DNA from: JAUXFS01 sp050329575
GTDB taxonomy: Bacteria > Pseudomonadota > Alphaproteobacteria > Rhodospirillales > Defluviicoccaceae
Direction: 5' to 3'
Length of the DNA stretch: 64,000 nucleotides
Assembly: GCA_050329575.1 (NCBI GenBank)
Contig: JBHJOP010000041.1
Coordinates: 1-64,000 of the forward strand
Every line of letters begins with the position of its first letter. Position 1 is the first letter of the stretch. Shown here in pieces: positions 17,290 to 26,448 of the stretch. A model generated the notes under the pieces. It had not been told where the DNA came from. It was given only the letters and a program-made list of their open reading frames with translations, and made no database searches. The position numbers and the translations under genes are program-made.

Positions 17290-17574
17290 ATGACACATTT
17301 TCTGTTGAAACTGTACATCGCGGGGCGGACCCCGCGGACCGAACGGGCGATCGCCAGCATCAGGGAGTTGTGCGAGTCCGGCGATCTGGCGGGCGAATAC
17401 GAGCTCGTCGTCATCGATGTGCTGGAGCGACCGCAGTTGGCGGAGAACGAGAAGATCCTGGCGACGCCGACGCTGGTCAAGGAACTACCGCCGCCGTTGC
17501 GGCGTGTCGTCGGGGACCTGTCCGATCGGGAGCGGATCCTCATCGGGCTGGATTTGGCTGAGAGCGAAGACTGA
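17290..17574 (+). CDS. kaiB: circadian clock protein KaiB
   Basis: The 94-residue product matches KaiB along its whole length: KLYIAGRTPRTERAIASIRE, YELVVIDVLERPQLAENEK, ILATPTLVKELPPPLRRVVG and DLSDRERILIGLDL. KaiB proteins switch between two folds and bind the KaiC CI ring in the dephosphorylation phase of the clock cycle. The C-terminus is a little shorter than the cyanobacterial protein. It lies 8 bases after the KaiA-like gene and 13 bases before kaiC, so the three are one transcription unit. Confidence 0.96.
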   Translation: MTHFLLKLYIAGRTPRTERAIASIRELCESGDLAGEYELVVIDVLERPQLAENEKILATPTLVKELPPPLRRVVGDLSDRERILIGLDLAESED

Positions 17575-17587
17575 CAACGAGGGGAAT

Positions 17588-19123
17588 ATGCGTATGGGGC
17601 ACATGGCAACCCCGATGCTCGTCGAGAAGATCGCGACCGGGATTCCCGGTTTCGATTTCATCGCCGACGGCGGTTTGCCCGGGGGACGGACGGTGCTGGT
17701 GGCAGGCAGCGCCGGCAGCGGCAAGACTATTTTTGCCACCCAGTTTCTCGCCGAGGGCATTCGCCGGACCGAAGCGAACGGCGTGTTCGTGACGTTCGAG
17801 GAACGCCCGGAGGACATCCGCCGCAACCTGTTGAGCTTCGGCTGGAATATCACCGAGTGGGAGAGGGAAAGTCGCTGGGCCTTCGTCGACGCCTCGCCCG
17901 AACCGTCGCATGAGGTGTTTGTCGTCGGCGATTACGATTTCGGCGCCCTCCTGGCGCGGATCGAGCACGCCATCGCCTCGGTCAACGCCAAACGCGTTGT
18001 CCTCGACTCGATCGGAGCGGTTTTCGGCCAGTTCTCGGACGGCAAGCGGGTTCGTCACGAGCTGTTTCGGATCGCCTCGGCGATGCGGGAACTGGGCGTG
18101 ACCGCCATCCTCACCGCCGAGCGGACGGACGAGTATGGCGACATCGCGCGGCATGCGATCGAGGAGTTCGTGGCCGACAGCGTGATCATCCTGCGCAACG
18201 TTCTCGAGGAGGAAAAGCGGCGGCGAACGATCGAGATCCTCAAGTTTCGCGGGACCACCCATCGCAAGGGCGAATACCCGTTCACCGTGATGCCCGCCGA
18301 GGGGATCATCGTCATTCCGCTGTCGGCAATCGAACTCCGGCAGCGGTCGTCCGACATCCGGGTCAGCTCCGGCAACGCGGATCTCGACCGGATGTGCGGC
18401 GGCGGCGTCTTCCGGGACTCGATCATCCTCGTCTCCGGGGCCACCGGAACCGGCAAGACACTTCTGGTCACCCATTTCGTCGACGGCGGCGTCGCCGCCG
18501 GCGAACGCTGCCTGCTGTTCGCCTACGAAGAGAGCCGCGAACAGCTGGGGCGCAACGCCATCGGCTGGGGCACCGATTTCGACCGGCTGGAGGCCGAGGG
18601 CCAACTCCGGGTCGTCTGCGAGTATCCGGAATCGGCCAGCCTCGAGGACCATCTGGTCAACATCAAGCAGCAGATCGAGCAGTTCAAACCAAATCGGATC
18701 GCGGTCGACAGCCTCTCGGCGCTGGAGCGGATATCGACCACCCGCGGTTTCCGGGAGTTCGTTCTCGGGGTCACGTCGTTCTGCAAGCACAAGGAGATCA
18801 CCGGGCTGTTCACCGCCACGACGCCGACGTTGACGGGCGGCACTTCGGTCACCGAGGCCCACATCTCGTCGATCACCGACACTATCGTGCTGCTCCGCTA
18901 CGTCGAACTGTTCGGCGAGATGCGGCGTGGCCTGACCGTTCTCAAGATGCGGGGGTCGACCCACGAGAAGGCGATCCGCGAGCTGGTGATCGACAACCGC
19001 GGCATGCATATCGGCGAGCCGTTCCGCAATGTCGCCGGCATTCTCGCCGGAAACCCGATGCAGATCGAGGTCGCGGAAGCGCAACGGCTGGAGGAGCTGT
19101 TCGCTGCCGACCGGAATCCCTAG
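17588..19123 (+). CDS. kaiC: circadian clock ATPase/autokinase KaiC
   Basis: The 511-residue protein has two RecA-like domains. CI has Walker A GSAGSGKT (40-47) and catalytic Glu pair E71/E72 in TFEERPED. CII has GATGTGKT (284-291) and E314/E315 in FAYEESREQ. In the CII phosphorylation loop TSVTEAHISSITDTI, T422 matches Thr426 of the Synechococcus protein and S427/S428 match Ser431/Thr432, so the dual site is Ser-Ser. A C-terminal tail (QIEVAEAQRLEELF) corresponds to the A-loop/KaiA-binding tail and is only a few residues shorter. The ATG at 17588 has GAGGGG just upstream. A hexameric ATPase and autokinase is expected. Downstream, 256 bases separate it from the TPS operon. Confidence 0.96.
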   Translation: MRMGHMATPMLVEKIATGIPGFDFIADGGLPGGRTVLVAGSAGSGKTIFATQFLAEGIRRTEANGVFVTFEERPEDIRRNLLSFGWNITEWERESRWAFVDASPEPSHEVFVVGDYDFGALLARIEHAIASVNAKRVVLDSIGAVFGQFSDGKRVRHELFRIASAMRELGVTAILTAERTDEYGDIARHAIEEFVADSVIILRNVLEEEKRRRTIEILKFRGTTHRKGEYPFTVMPAEGIIVIPLSAIELRQRSSDIRVSSGNADLDRMCGGGVFRDSIILVSGATGTGKTLLVTHFVDGGVAAGERCLLFAYEESREQLGRNAIGWGTDFDRLEAEGQLRVVCEYPESASLEDHLVNIKQQIEQFKPNRIAVDSLSALERISTTRGFREFVLGVTSFCKHKEITGLFTATTPTLTGGTSVTEAHISSITDTIVLLRYVELFGEMRRGLTVLKMRGSTHEKAIRELVIDNRGMHIGEPFRNVAGILAGNPMQIEVAEAQRLEELFAADRNP

Positions 19124-19379
19124 ACGTGCGTCACCGAGGCGCAAGGGCGCGTTCGCACCCCATCAAGCCCGGCATCCGTCATGCAACCGCGGGTGAACGG
19201 TTCTGGCCATGCTTCGTGCCCCTATCCTAGGCTTTGCAAATGATTTAAAGTATTAACTTTGGATGACGGTTCAGAGATGCTTCGTGACCCGCGCCGCGGA
19301 GGCGAGCGGGTGCGGCGGCCTCTGGTCGGAACGGGTGCAGCATGGGAGCGAACGGCCGAGACGACAAAGGGGGGGGACG

Positions 19380-21077
19380 TTGCGAGCACACCCTGTGGTC
19401 GGAGCGTGGGCCGGCATGGTGATCGGTGCCGCCCTCCTCGTCGGCCGCGAGGCGGCCTGGGCGCAGGCGTTGCCGCCGGCCGCATTGCCCGACGTGCGCC
19501 TGGAGCAGCTTCCTCCGCCCTCCCGGCCGCAACCGCCACCGGCGGTCGATGTCCCCGCCGAGGCCCCGACGCGGCCACCGGTCGGTGCCTCGGCCATCCG
19601 CTTCGTTCTCGGCGGGCTGGAGATCGAGGGCGCCACCGCCTATCCGCCGTCGGCGCTGGTCGAGCGCCATCGAGCCCTGATCGGCACCGAGATCACGCTG
19701 GCCGATGTCTACGCGATCGCCGCGGCGATCCAGCAGTTCTACCGCAGAGACGGCTACTTCCTCAGCCGGACGATCGTTCCCGCACAATCGATCGACGCCG
19801 GTCGAGTGCGGATCCGCGTTCTCGAGGGCTTCATCGCGACCGTCGTCATCGACGGCGATCTCGGGCCGGCCGAGAGCCTGGTCCGTTCCTATCTCGACGT
19901 CGTGACCGAGCAGCGGCCGATCCGGCTGGCTACTCTCGAGCGCGCCTTGCTGCTGGCGAACGACGTCCCCGGCGTCGCCGTGAGCGGTCTTCTCCAACCC
20001 TCGGCGAGCGACCTCGGAGCCGCCGAACTGGTCGTTAGCGCCGACCGCAAGCCGTTCGACGCGCTGTTCGTGGTCGACAACTTCGGGGACGAGTTCACCG
20101 GCGAGTGGGAGACCGCGATTGCCCTGTCGTCGAACGCGTTCACCCGGTTCGGCGAACGGGTTACCGCCGTCGGGTTTGCCACCAACGCCTTGAACGGATG
20201 GGATCAGAAGGTCGGACAGCTCAACACCTCGTGGCGGATCGGCGGCAGCGGCCTGTTCGTGGAGACGATCGCCTCCTACGGCAACTCCACCCCGAGGGCG
20301 GATCTGGAGGCGCCCGGGGTCGAGAGCCGGACGCTGCTGCTGGGGGCGAGCGTCGGCTACCCGGTGGTTCGCGGCCGGAATCTCAACGTGTCGGTCCTGG
20401 GGGGCTTCGATTTCATCGACAGCGACTCGGATGTTTTCGGCAACGAACGGTTCTCGCGGGACCGGTTGCGGGTGGCGCATGCCACGGCCAACCTCGATTT
20501 CCGCGACACCTGGAGGGGGTCGAGCGCCGGCAGCGTCTCCCTCCGTCAGGGCCTGCCGATCCTGGATGCCACGCGGCGCGGGGACGACTTCAAGTCGAGA
20601 CCGAACGGCACCGGATCCGCCGGAGTGCTGCGGGGCACCGTTTCGCGCCTGCAGGGCCTCTTCGGCGACTTCGCGCTGTTCGGCACCGCGAGCGGCCAGT
20701 ATGCCTTCGACGACCTGTTGTCCGATCAGGAGTTCAATGTCGGTGGACTTCGGTTCGGCCGTGGATACGACCAGATGGAGATCAGCGGCGATCACGGCGC
20801 CGGCGTGACCGCCGAGTTCCAGTACACCCGCTGGCCGGGATGGCGCTTTCTCGACTCCTATCAGGTGTTCGCTTTCTATGACTACGGGCGGGTGTGGAGC
20901 CGCAGCGACGACGGTCTCGAGGACTCGCTGTCGTCGACCGGCGTCGGCGTGCGTCTGTCGCCGATCGAGGAGTTGTCGCTGGATCTGCAGGTGGCCTTCC
21001 CATTGACCCGCGACAGCCAGCGTGCCAACGATGGCCGCAGTCCCCAAGTCCTGTTCCGGGCGGTGGGGCGACTGTGA
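19380..21077 (+). CDS. two-partner secretion outer-membrane transporter (ShlB/FhaC family, TpsB)
   Basis: From a TTG at 19380 the product has 565 residues, with a signal peptide (VVGAWAGMVIGAALLVG) cut after AWAQA. The TTG is preferred because AAAGGGGGGG precedes it; an ATG at 19263 in the same frame lacks a good site. A Pro-rich stretch is followed by a POTRA domain (IRFVLGGLEIEGATAYPP, then FYRRDGYFLSRTIVPAQSI). The rest is a 16-strand barrel, with the conserved LRFGRGYDQMEISGDHG region near the end and a C-terminal aromatic/hydrophobic strand (LFRAVGRL). It exports the TpsA protein encoded 8 bases downstream across the outer membrane. Confidence 0.9.
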   Translation: MRAHPVVGAWAGMVIGAALLVGREAAWAQALPPAALPDVRLEQLPPPSRPQPPPAVDVPAEAPTRPPVGASAIRFVLGGLEIEGATAYPPSALVERHRALIGTEITLADVYAIAAAIQQFYRRDGYFLSRTIVPAQSIDAGRVRIRVLEGFIATVVIDGDLGPAESLVRSYLDVVTEQRPIRLATLERALLLANDVPGVAVSGLLQPSASDLGAAELVVSADRKPFDALFVVDNFGDEFTGEWETAIALSSNAFTRFGERVTAVGFATNALNGWDQKVGQLNTSWRIGGSGLFVETIASYGNSTPRADLEAPGVESRTLLLGASVGYPVVRGRNLNVSVLGGFDFIDSDSDVFGNERFSRDRLRVAHATANLDFRDTWRGSSAGSVSLRQGLPILDATRRGDDFKSRPNGTGSAGVLRGTVSRLQGLFGDFALFGTASGQYAFDDLLSDQEFNVGGLRFGRGYDQMEISGDHGAGVTAEFQYTRWPGWRFLDSYQVFAFYDYGRVWSRSDDGLEDSLSSTGVGVRLSPIEELSLDLQVAFPLTRDSQRANDGRSPQVLFRAVGRL

Positions 21078-21085
21078 GGGCGGCG

Positions 21086-23389
21086 ATGAGAGCGAACGAC
21101 GGGCAGCCTTCGCGGACCGGCGGTACCGGGCGAATGCGATCGGTGCCGGGCACGGGATGGACGGGAGCGATCGCGGTTGCCTTGGCGCTGCTCGCGGCCG
21201 ACACGTCGGCGAACCCGCAAGGAGCGACCGTGGTCGGCGGCCAGGCAACCGTCACGCAGGCACCCGGTCGGACCACCATCCACCAGCAGTCCGAGCGGGC
21301 GATCATCGACTGGAAGAGCTTCGACATCGACCGTGGCGAGGTCACGCACTTCATCCAGCCGGGATCGGGTTCGATCGCCCTCAATCGGATCGGCGGCAAC
21401 AAGCCGTCGCAGATCGATGGTCGCCTGGAAGCCAATGGCCACGTGTGGCTGGTCAATCCGCGCGGGGTGGTGTTCGGACCGACCGCGACCGTCGACGTCC
21501 ACGGCATCGTCGCAACGCCGACCGATATTCTCGACGGCGATTTCCTGAACGGGCGCTTCGGCTTCTCGGTCCCGTCTGCCGATCCGGGTGCGTCGGTCCT
21601 CAATCAAGGCACGATTTCGATCGGGGAGACCGGCCTCGCGGCCCTCGTCGCGCCGCACGTGCGCAACGACGGTGCCATCTTCGGGACCCTGGGGCAGGTC
21701 GTTCTCGCCGGAACACCGACCTTCGCCCTCGATTTCCACGGTGACGGCCTGATCCGTTTCGTGGCGACCGCGAAGGTGTTGGAGTCCCTCGATCCCAGCC
21801 GGGCGCTGGTCGAGAACGCCGGCACGATCCGCGTCGACGGCGGGCGGGTCCTGTTGACCGCCGAGGCCGCCGGCGGCGTCGTCGACGAGGTGATCAACAC
21901 CAGCGGTATCGTCGAAGCGCGGACCGTGTCGAAGAGCGGCGGGGTCATCGTCCTGCACGGCGGCGACGCGGGCGTCGTCACCGTGTCCGGGCAGTTGCTC
22001 GCCACCGGTATCGGTCCCGAGGCCGACGGCGGCGACATCCGGATCACCGGCGAACGCGTGCTGCTCGCCGGCGGCGCCCATCTCGACGTTTCCGGCGGCT
22101 CCGGCGGTGGACGCGTCCGGGTCGGCGGCGACCCGAGGGGCGGCGACGGCGATCGGGCGACGCAGACGACGGTCGCCGCCGGAGCAACCATCGCCGCCGA
22201 CGCGACCGTCGCGGGCGACGGCGGCGACGTCGTCGTCTGGGCCGATCGGCGGCTGGTGTTCGCGGGGGCGATTTCGGCCCGCGGCGGCCCCACCGGCGGT
22301 GACGGCGGCCGGGTGGAAACCTCGTCGCCGGCCGAACTGGTGGCAACCGGGCGCGTCGACACCAGCGCCGCCGCGGGAGCGGCCGGTGAGTGGCTGATCG
22401 ACCCGCTGGTCGTCACCATCGTCGACGGTCCCGGAGATGCCGATCTGCCGGTGTTCGCCGCCGATCCGCCGGTGAACGGCAAGGCGACCGTCTCCGCCCA
22501 GGCGATCGCCGCCGCGACCGGCACCGTCGTCATCGAGGCCACCGGCTCCGTCGTCCTCGATGCCCCGATCGTCACCCCGCACGACGTCGTGCTGCGGGCG
22601 GGCACCGTCAACGTGGGGTCGTCGATCACCACCCCGGGAACCGTCACCATCGTCGCCAAGGACGTCATAAGTCCGGGCGATGCGGTGATCACCGCCCAAC
22701 GGCTGAACCTCCACGGCCTGCCCGGCGGCGACCCGGCCGGCGGCAGCGTCGACATCAAGACCCAGGTCGCCAATCTGACGATCGGCCCGGAGGGGCCCGG
22801 CGGCACCGGGTTCTCTGCGGCGGCGATCGAAAACAGCGGCAACCTGGTGATCGACGGCGAGACCCCGGGCGGGGTGACGACCGGATCGCTCCGGCTCACG
22901 GTCACGGGGACGTTGACGCTCGAACGACCGATCGGTGCCGATGCCGGAGGCGATGCCATCGTGCTCGTCATCGACCGACTGGTCAACGCCGTCGGTCCCG
23001 GCGTGTTCGCGACACCCAACGGGCGTACCCTGATCTATTCCCAGAACCCAAAAACCGACGTGACCAATGGCATCCCGGCGACGATCATCCTGCGGGAGAG
23101 CATCGAGACCCTTCCGCCCGAGGCGCTGCCGCCGACCGGAAACGTCATCGTTTACGCGACCACGGGAGTCCCCGAACTGCCGCCCCTCTCCCAGCAGGAG
23201 CTGAACGTGATCACCGATCCGATCGTCGTCTCGACGCAGCAGCTCGGCAGTTCCGAAGCGGCGACACTGGCGGTGCCCTCACCGACGATGTTCTCAGTTC
23301 CGGCGGCCGTCGACAGGACGGGATCGCAGGATCTCCTGTTCTCGAACGACGGCAATTCCGAGCTATGGGGACTTTCCGGCCCGCATTAG
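21086..23389 (+). CDS. filamentous haemagglutinin-type exoprotein (TpsA)
   Basis: The 767-residue protein has a signal peptide (IAVALALLAADTSANP) followed at once by the TPS secretion domain: ATVVGGQATVTQAPGRTTIH, IDWKSFDIDRGEVTHFIQP, and LVNPRGVVFGPTATVDVHG, the last being the NPRG form of the NPNG signature. The remainder is a beta-helix-like series of GG- and Asp-rich repeats. At 767 residues it is short for a TpsA adhesin, and no C-terminal toxin domain or adhesin repeat region is seen. It is presumably secreted by the preceding TpsB. Its last 25 bases overlap the CHAT gene. Substrate or ligand is unknown. Confidence 0.88.
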   Translation: MRANDGQPSRTGGTGRMRSVPGTGWTGAIAVALALLAADTSANPQGATVVGGQATVTQAPGRTTIHQQSERAIIDWKSFDIDRGEVTHFIQPGSGSIALNRIGGNKPSQIDGRLEANGHVWLVNPRGVVFGPTATVDVHGIVATPTDILDGDFLNGRFGFSVPSADPGASVLNQGTISIGETGLAALVAPHVRNDGAIFGTLGQVVLAGTPTFALDFHGDGLIRFVATAKVLESLDPSRALVENAGTIRVDGGRVLLTAEAAGGVVDEVINTSGIVEARTVSKSGGVIVLHGGDAGVVTVSGQLLATGIGPEADGGDIRITGERVLLAGGAHLDVSGGSGGGRVRVGGDPRGGDGDRATQTTVAAGATIAADATVAGDGGDVVVWADRRLVFAGAISARGGPTGGDGGRVETSSPAELVATGRVDTSAAAGAAGEWLIDPLVVTIVDGPGDADLPVFAADPPVNGKATVSAQAIAAATGTVVIEATGSVVLDAPIVTPHDVVLRAGTVNVGSSITTPGTVTIVAKDVISPGDAVITAQRLNLHGLPGGDPAGGSVDIKTQVANLTIGPEGPGGTGFSAAAIENSGNLVIDGETPGGVTTGSLRLTVTGTLTLERPIGADAGGDAIVLVIDRLVNAVGPGVFATPNGRTLIYSQNPKTDVTNGIPATIILRESIETLPPEALPPTGNVIVYATTGVPELPPLSQQELNVITDPIVVSTQQLGSSEAATLAVPSPTMFSVPAAVDRTGSQDLLFSNDGNSELWGLSGPH

Positions 23390-26300
23390 GGCGTCCGCCG
23401 TCCGCGCCGATCCGGGTCCTGCTCATGCTCGCCCTGCTCGCCGGGTGTCAGACAGCGGGGAAGAACGGACCGCGGACTCCGACCGTCACAGCGTTTCCGG
23501 CCGGCGCCAACCTCCTCGACGAGCCCTGTCGGGTGGCGAGCGCTCCGACCGCCGCCGGCGCGGCGGGCGCCGATCGGGTGTTCGACGTGTTCTGCGGCCG
23601 CTGGGAGGAACCGAGCGGGCGCGTCGTGCTGTCCGGCAGCCACGAACCGATCGAGCAACTGGCGCTGCACGGGACTTGGCGCCGCGGCCTCGACACCCTC
23701 GCGGTATGCGAGCCGCCGCGGGCGATCGCCATCCTCGGGGACGTTCCCGCCCTCGCCCTCGACTGCGCCATGCGCCGCGGCGGCTGGCCCTACCAGGCAC
23801 TGCTCGCCCGCGTCGACACCGGAACCTTCCTCGGCGAGGCGATCCCGGCCGCGGCACCGGTGGTCGAACGGGCGATCGGGGTCCTGTCGGGGCGCGCCGA
23901 CAGTGCCGAGCCGGCGGCCTCGGCACCGGCCGGCATCGCCGGTCTGGAGGCGCGCGTCGCCGCCAGGCTGTACAGCGCCGGCGATCTCGGCGGCTATCGT
24001 GACCTGCTCCGCCTCGCCCAGTACTACAACTATCAGGGATTGTATGCGGAGGCTGAGAAACGTTACCGCCAAGCGCTGGACCTGCAGCTGAGAGTGGTGT
24101 CGGACAACAGCGGCGGCCTCGCCTTCGCGCTCATGCATCTGGCGCTCGAACTCAGCAACCAGGAGCGGTTCGCCGCCGCCGACCATCTGTTCGCGCGCGC
24201 CGAGGCAGTGGTTCCGTTCTCCTTCGATCCGACCGACGAGGCCCGCCTGACCGGATATCTCGCCATCCACTACGCCAATCAGCGACGGTTCGGCCGCGCC
24301 TTGGAGTTCGCGCGGCAAGCCACGGCGTCGCGGACCGAACTGGCGCGGGACTTCCGGCCGGACCTGTTCGGCGGCTCGCGACCGACCGGCGCCGACGCCC
24401 GGTTGCTCGGTGCATCCGGCGTCGCGCTGCCGCTGTCGTCGGAGATCGTTCTCGTCGGCCGCGCCGAAACGGCGCTCGGTGACGTCGTGCAGAGCAAATA
24501 CCTGGAAGGGGCGATGCTGCTCCGGCAAGGCGAGTTCGATGCCGCCGACATGGCGTTCGCGGAGGCCCTGGCGATTCTGGAGCTGGAACCGAGGGTTCCG
24601 CGACGTTGGTTGCCGCAGATCCAGTGGCTGCAAGCAATGACCGCCGAACGGCGCGGCGCCCTCGCCGAGGCCGAGGCGCTGCTGTTGCGATCGATCGACG
24701 CCCAGAGGACGGACGCCGGCGGCTCGCGCAACGAGGCGCTGACGTTGATCGCCCTCGGCCGCCTGTATGCGCGGCAGGATCGCTCGGACGAGGCGTTCGC
24801 CGCCTTCCACGAGGGCTTCGAACTGATCCGGGAACGCGGCGGCGGCCTCTCCTTCCGCGACGTGCAACCCTACTTTCAACTCGCCTTCGCCACCGCCGAA
24901 CGCCGACCGGACGACCGCCGACGGCTGTTTGCCGAGCTGTTCTCGGTCGGACAACTGGTTCGCGAGAGCTCCACCGCGCAAACCATCGCTCTCGCCGCGG
25001 CCAGGCTGTCGGCCAGCGACAAGGCGGTCGGTACGCTGATCCGCGACCTCCAGGACGCCCGCCGCCGCCGCGACACGGTCCGTCAAGCGCTCATTCGGGC
25101 GAGGGCCGATCCGGCCGCCCTGCCGCCGCAACTGGAGGCGCTGGAAGCGCAAGCCGGTGCCACCGCCGACGAAGTCGCGGCTCTCGAGAGGCAGGTTCAG
25201 GCCGCCGCGCCACGCTACAACCAGCTGGTCGATGCACCGGTCACCCTCGACCAGGTGGTCGCCGCCCTCGGCGCCGACGAGGCCTTGTGGCAGATCCTCC
25301 TCGGTCCCGCATTCTCGGTCGCCCTGTTCGTCGACCGGGACGGCGTCGAGGCCTATCCGATCGACCTCGGCGAGCGCGACGCCCGGGAGTTCGTCGCCCT
25401 CCTGCGGGCCCCGTTCGACACCATCGTCGGCGCGGCGTTCGACGTCCCGCGAGCGCACGCGTTGTTCCGCCTGTTGTTCGGACCGGTCGAGCAGCGACTG
25501 GCGCGCACCAAGCACCTGATCACCGTCGCCGCTGGGCCCTTGCTCAGCCTGCCGTTCGGCGTTCTCGTCGCCGAACCGCCGCAGGTCGACGATGCCACGG
25601 ACTATACGAAGGTGGCCTGGCTCGCCCGCAGCCAGGCGATCACGCTCACGCCTTCGGTCCAGTCGTTCATCAACCTGCGCACCACCGCCCGCGCGTCGCG
25701 CGCGTCGAGGGCGATGATCGGGTTCGGTGATTTCGTGCCGGAACGCGATGCCGACGCCATTCTCCGGCGGCGGGACCTTGCGGAGGTCTGCCGCCAGGAG
25801 ATGCTCGCCGTGGCGGCGATGCCACCGCTGCCGAACACCGCCACCGAACTGAGGGCCGTCGCCCGCGCACTCGGTGGCGGCGGCACGGTGGTTCTCGGCA
25901 AGGATTTCACGGAACAGGCGGTCGCCGGAGCGAAGCTGTCGGACTATCGAATCGTCTACTTCGCGACCCATGCCCTGTTGCCGTTCGATTTCACGTGCTG
26001 GCCGGAGCCGATGCTGATCGCCTCCGCCTCGTCGGCGGACGACGACGACGGCCTCCTGGTGTCGAGCGAGATCCTGGAGCTCGATCTCGATGCGGATCTC
26101 GTCGTGCTGTCGGCGTGCAACACTGGCGGACCGGGCGGCGAAAGCGGCGGCGAGAGCCTGTCCGGTCTGGCGAGATCCTTCTTCTACGCCGGTGCGCGGG
26201 CGCTGATGGTCACCCACTGGCAGATCCCCGATGCCCCGACGGTGGCGTTGATGACCTCCGTGTTCGAAGCGCTGGCGACCGGTGCCGCGACCACCGCGGA

Positions 26301-26448
26301 GGCGATGAAACGGGGACAGACGGCGATGATCGAGGGAGCCCGCTATGCCCATCCCCTCAACTGGGCGGCATTCAGCGTCATCGGCGACGGTGGTCGGCGG
26401 CCGGACGGGCCGGGCCTGGCGGCACTCGGATCGTTGCCGACGCGATGA
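23365..26448 (+). CDS. CHAT-domain TPR lipoprotein
   Basis: The 1027-residue product begins with a lipobox signal peptide (LLMLALLAGC, Cys about 27). Residues about 210-570 are helical TPR repeats (YYNYQGLYAEAEKRYRQAL, EALTLIALGRLYARQDRSDE). A coiled-coil-like segment at about 555-615 precedes the C-terminal CHAT domain. The caspase-like dyad is visible: His869 in YFATHALLPFD and Cys918 in VVLSACNTGG, followed by GLARSFFYAGARALMVTHW. CHAT domains are caspase/separase-clan cysteine proteases. The start overlaps the TpsA end by 25 bases and the stop overlaps the cyclase start as ATGA. The lipobox places it in the periplasm, where it could act on the TPS partner or report envelope state; the substrate is inference. 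Confidence 0.9.
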   Translation: MGTFRPALGRPPSAPIRVLLMLALLAGCQTAGKNGPRTPTVTAFPAGANLLDEPCRVASAPTAAGAAGADRVFDVFCGRWEEPSGRVVLSGSHEPIEQLALHGTWRRGLDTLAVCEPPRAIAILGDVPALALDCAMRRGGWPYQALLARVDTGTFLGEAIPAAAPVVERAIGVLSGRADSAEPAASAPAGIAGLEARVAARLYSAGDLGGYRDLLRLAQYYNYQGLYAEAEKRYRQALDLQLRVVSDNSGGLAFALMHLALELSNQERFAAADHLFARAEAVVPFSFDPTDEARLTGYLAIHYANQRRFGRALEFARQATASRTELARDFRPDLFGGSRPTGADARLLGASGVALPLSSEIVLVGRAETALGDVVQSKYLEGAMLLRQGEFDAADMAFAEALAILELEPRVPRRWLPQIQWLQAMTAERRGALAEAEALLLRSIDAQRTDAGGSRNEALTLIALGRLYARQDRSDEAFAAFHEGFELIRERGGGLSFRDVQPYFQLAFATAERRPDDRRRLFAELFSVGQLVRESSTAQTIALAAARLSASDKAVGTLIRDLQDARRRRDTVRQALIRARADPAALPPQLEALEAQAGATADEVAALERQVQAAAPRYNQLVDAPVTLDQVVAALGADEALWQILLGPAFSVALFVDRDGVEAYPIDLGERDAREFVALLRAPFDTIVGAAFDVPRAHALFRLLFGPVEQRLARTKHLITVAAGPLLSLPFGVLVAEPPQVDDATDYTKVAWLARSQAITLTPSVQSFINLRTTARASRASRAMIGFGDFVPERDADAILRRRDLAEVCRQEMLAVAAMPPLPNTATELRAVARALGGGGTVVLGKDFTEQAVAGAKLSDYRIVYFATHALLPFDFTCWPEPMLIASASSADDDDGLLVSSEILELDLDADLVVLSACNTGGPGGESGGESLSGLARSFFYAGARALMVTHWQIPDAPTVALMTSVFEALATGAATTAEAMKRGQTAMIEGARYAHPLNWAAFSVIGDGGRRPDGPGLAALGSLPTR

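Noticed and set aside
17588..19123. RadA/RecA-type repair protein instead of KaiC
   Set aside because: Two tandem RecA-like domains, the phosphorylation loop and the adjacent KaiB decide for KaiC.
19263..19379. ATG start of the TpsB gene
   Set aside because: It lacks a ribosome site and puts 39 residues before the signal peptide; the TTG at 19380 follows a strong purine run.
23386..26352. A minus-strand open frame of 988 residues
   Set aside because: It is antisense to the CHAT gene and has neither ribosome site nor homology.
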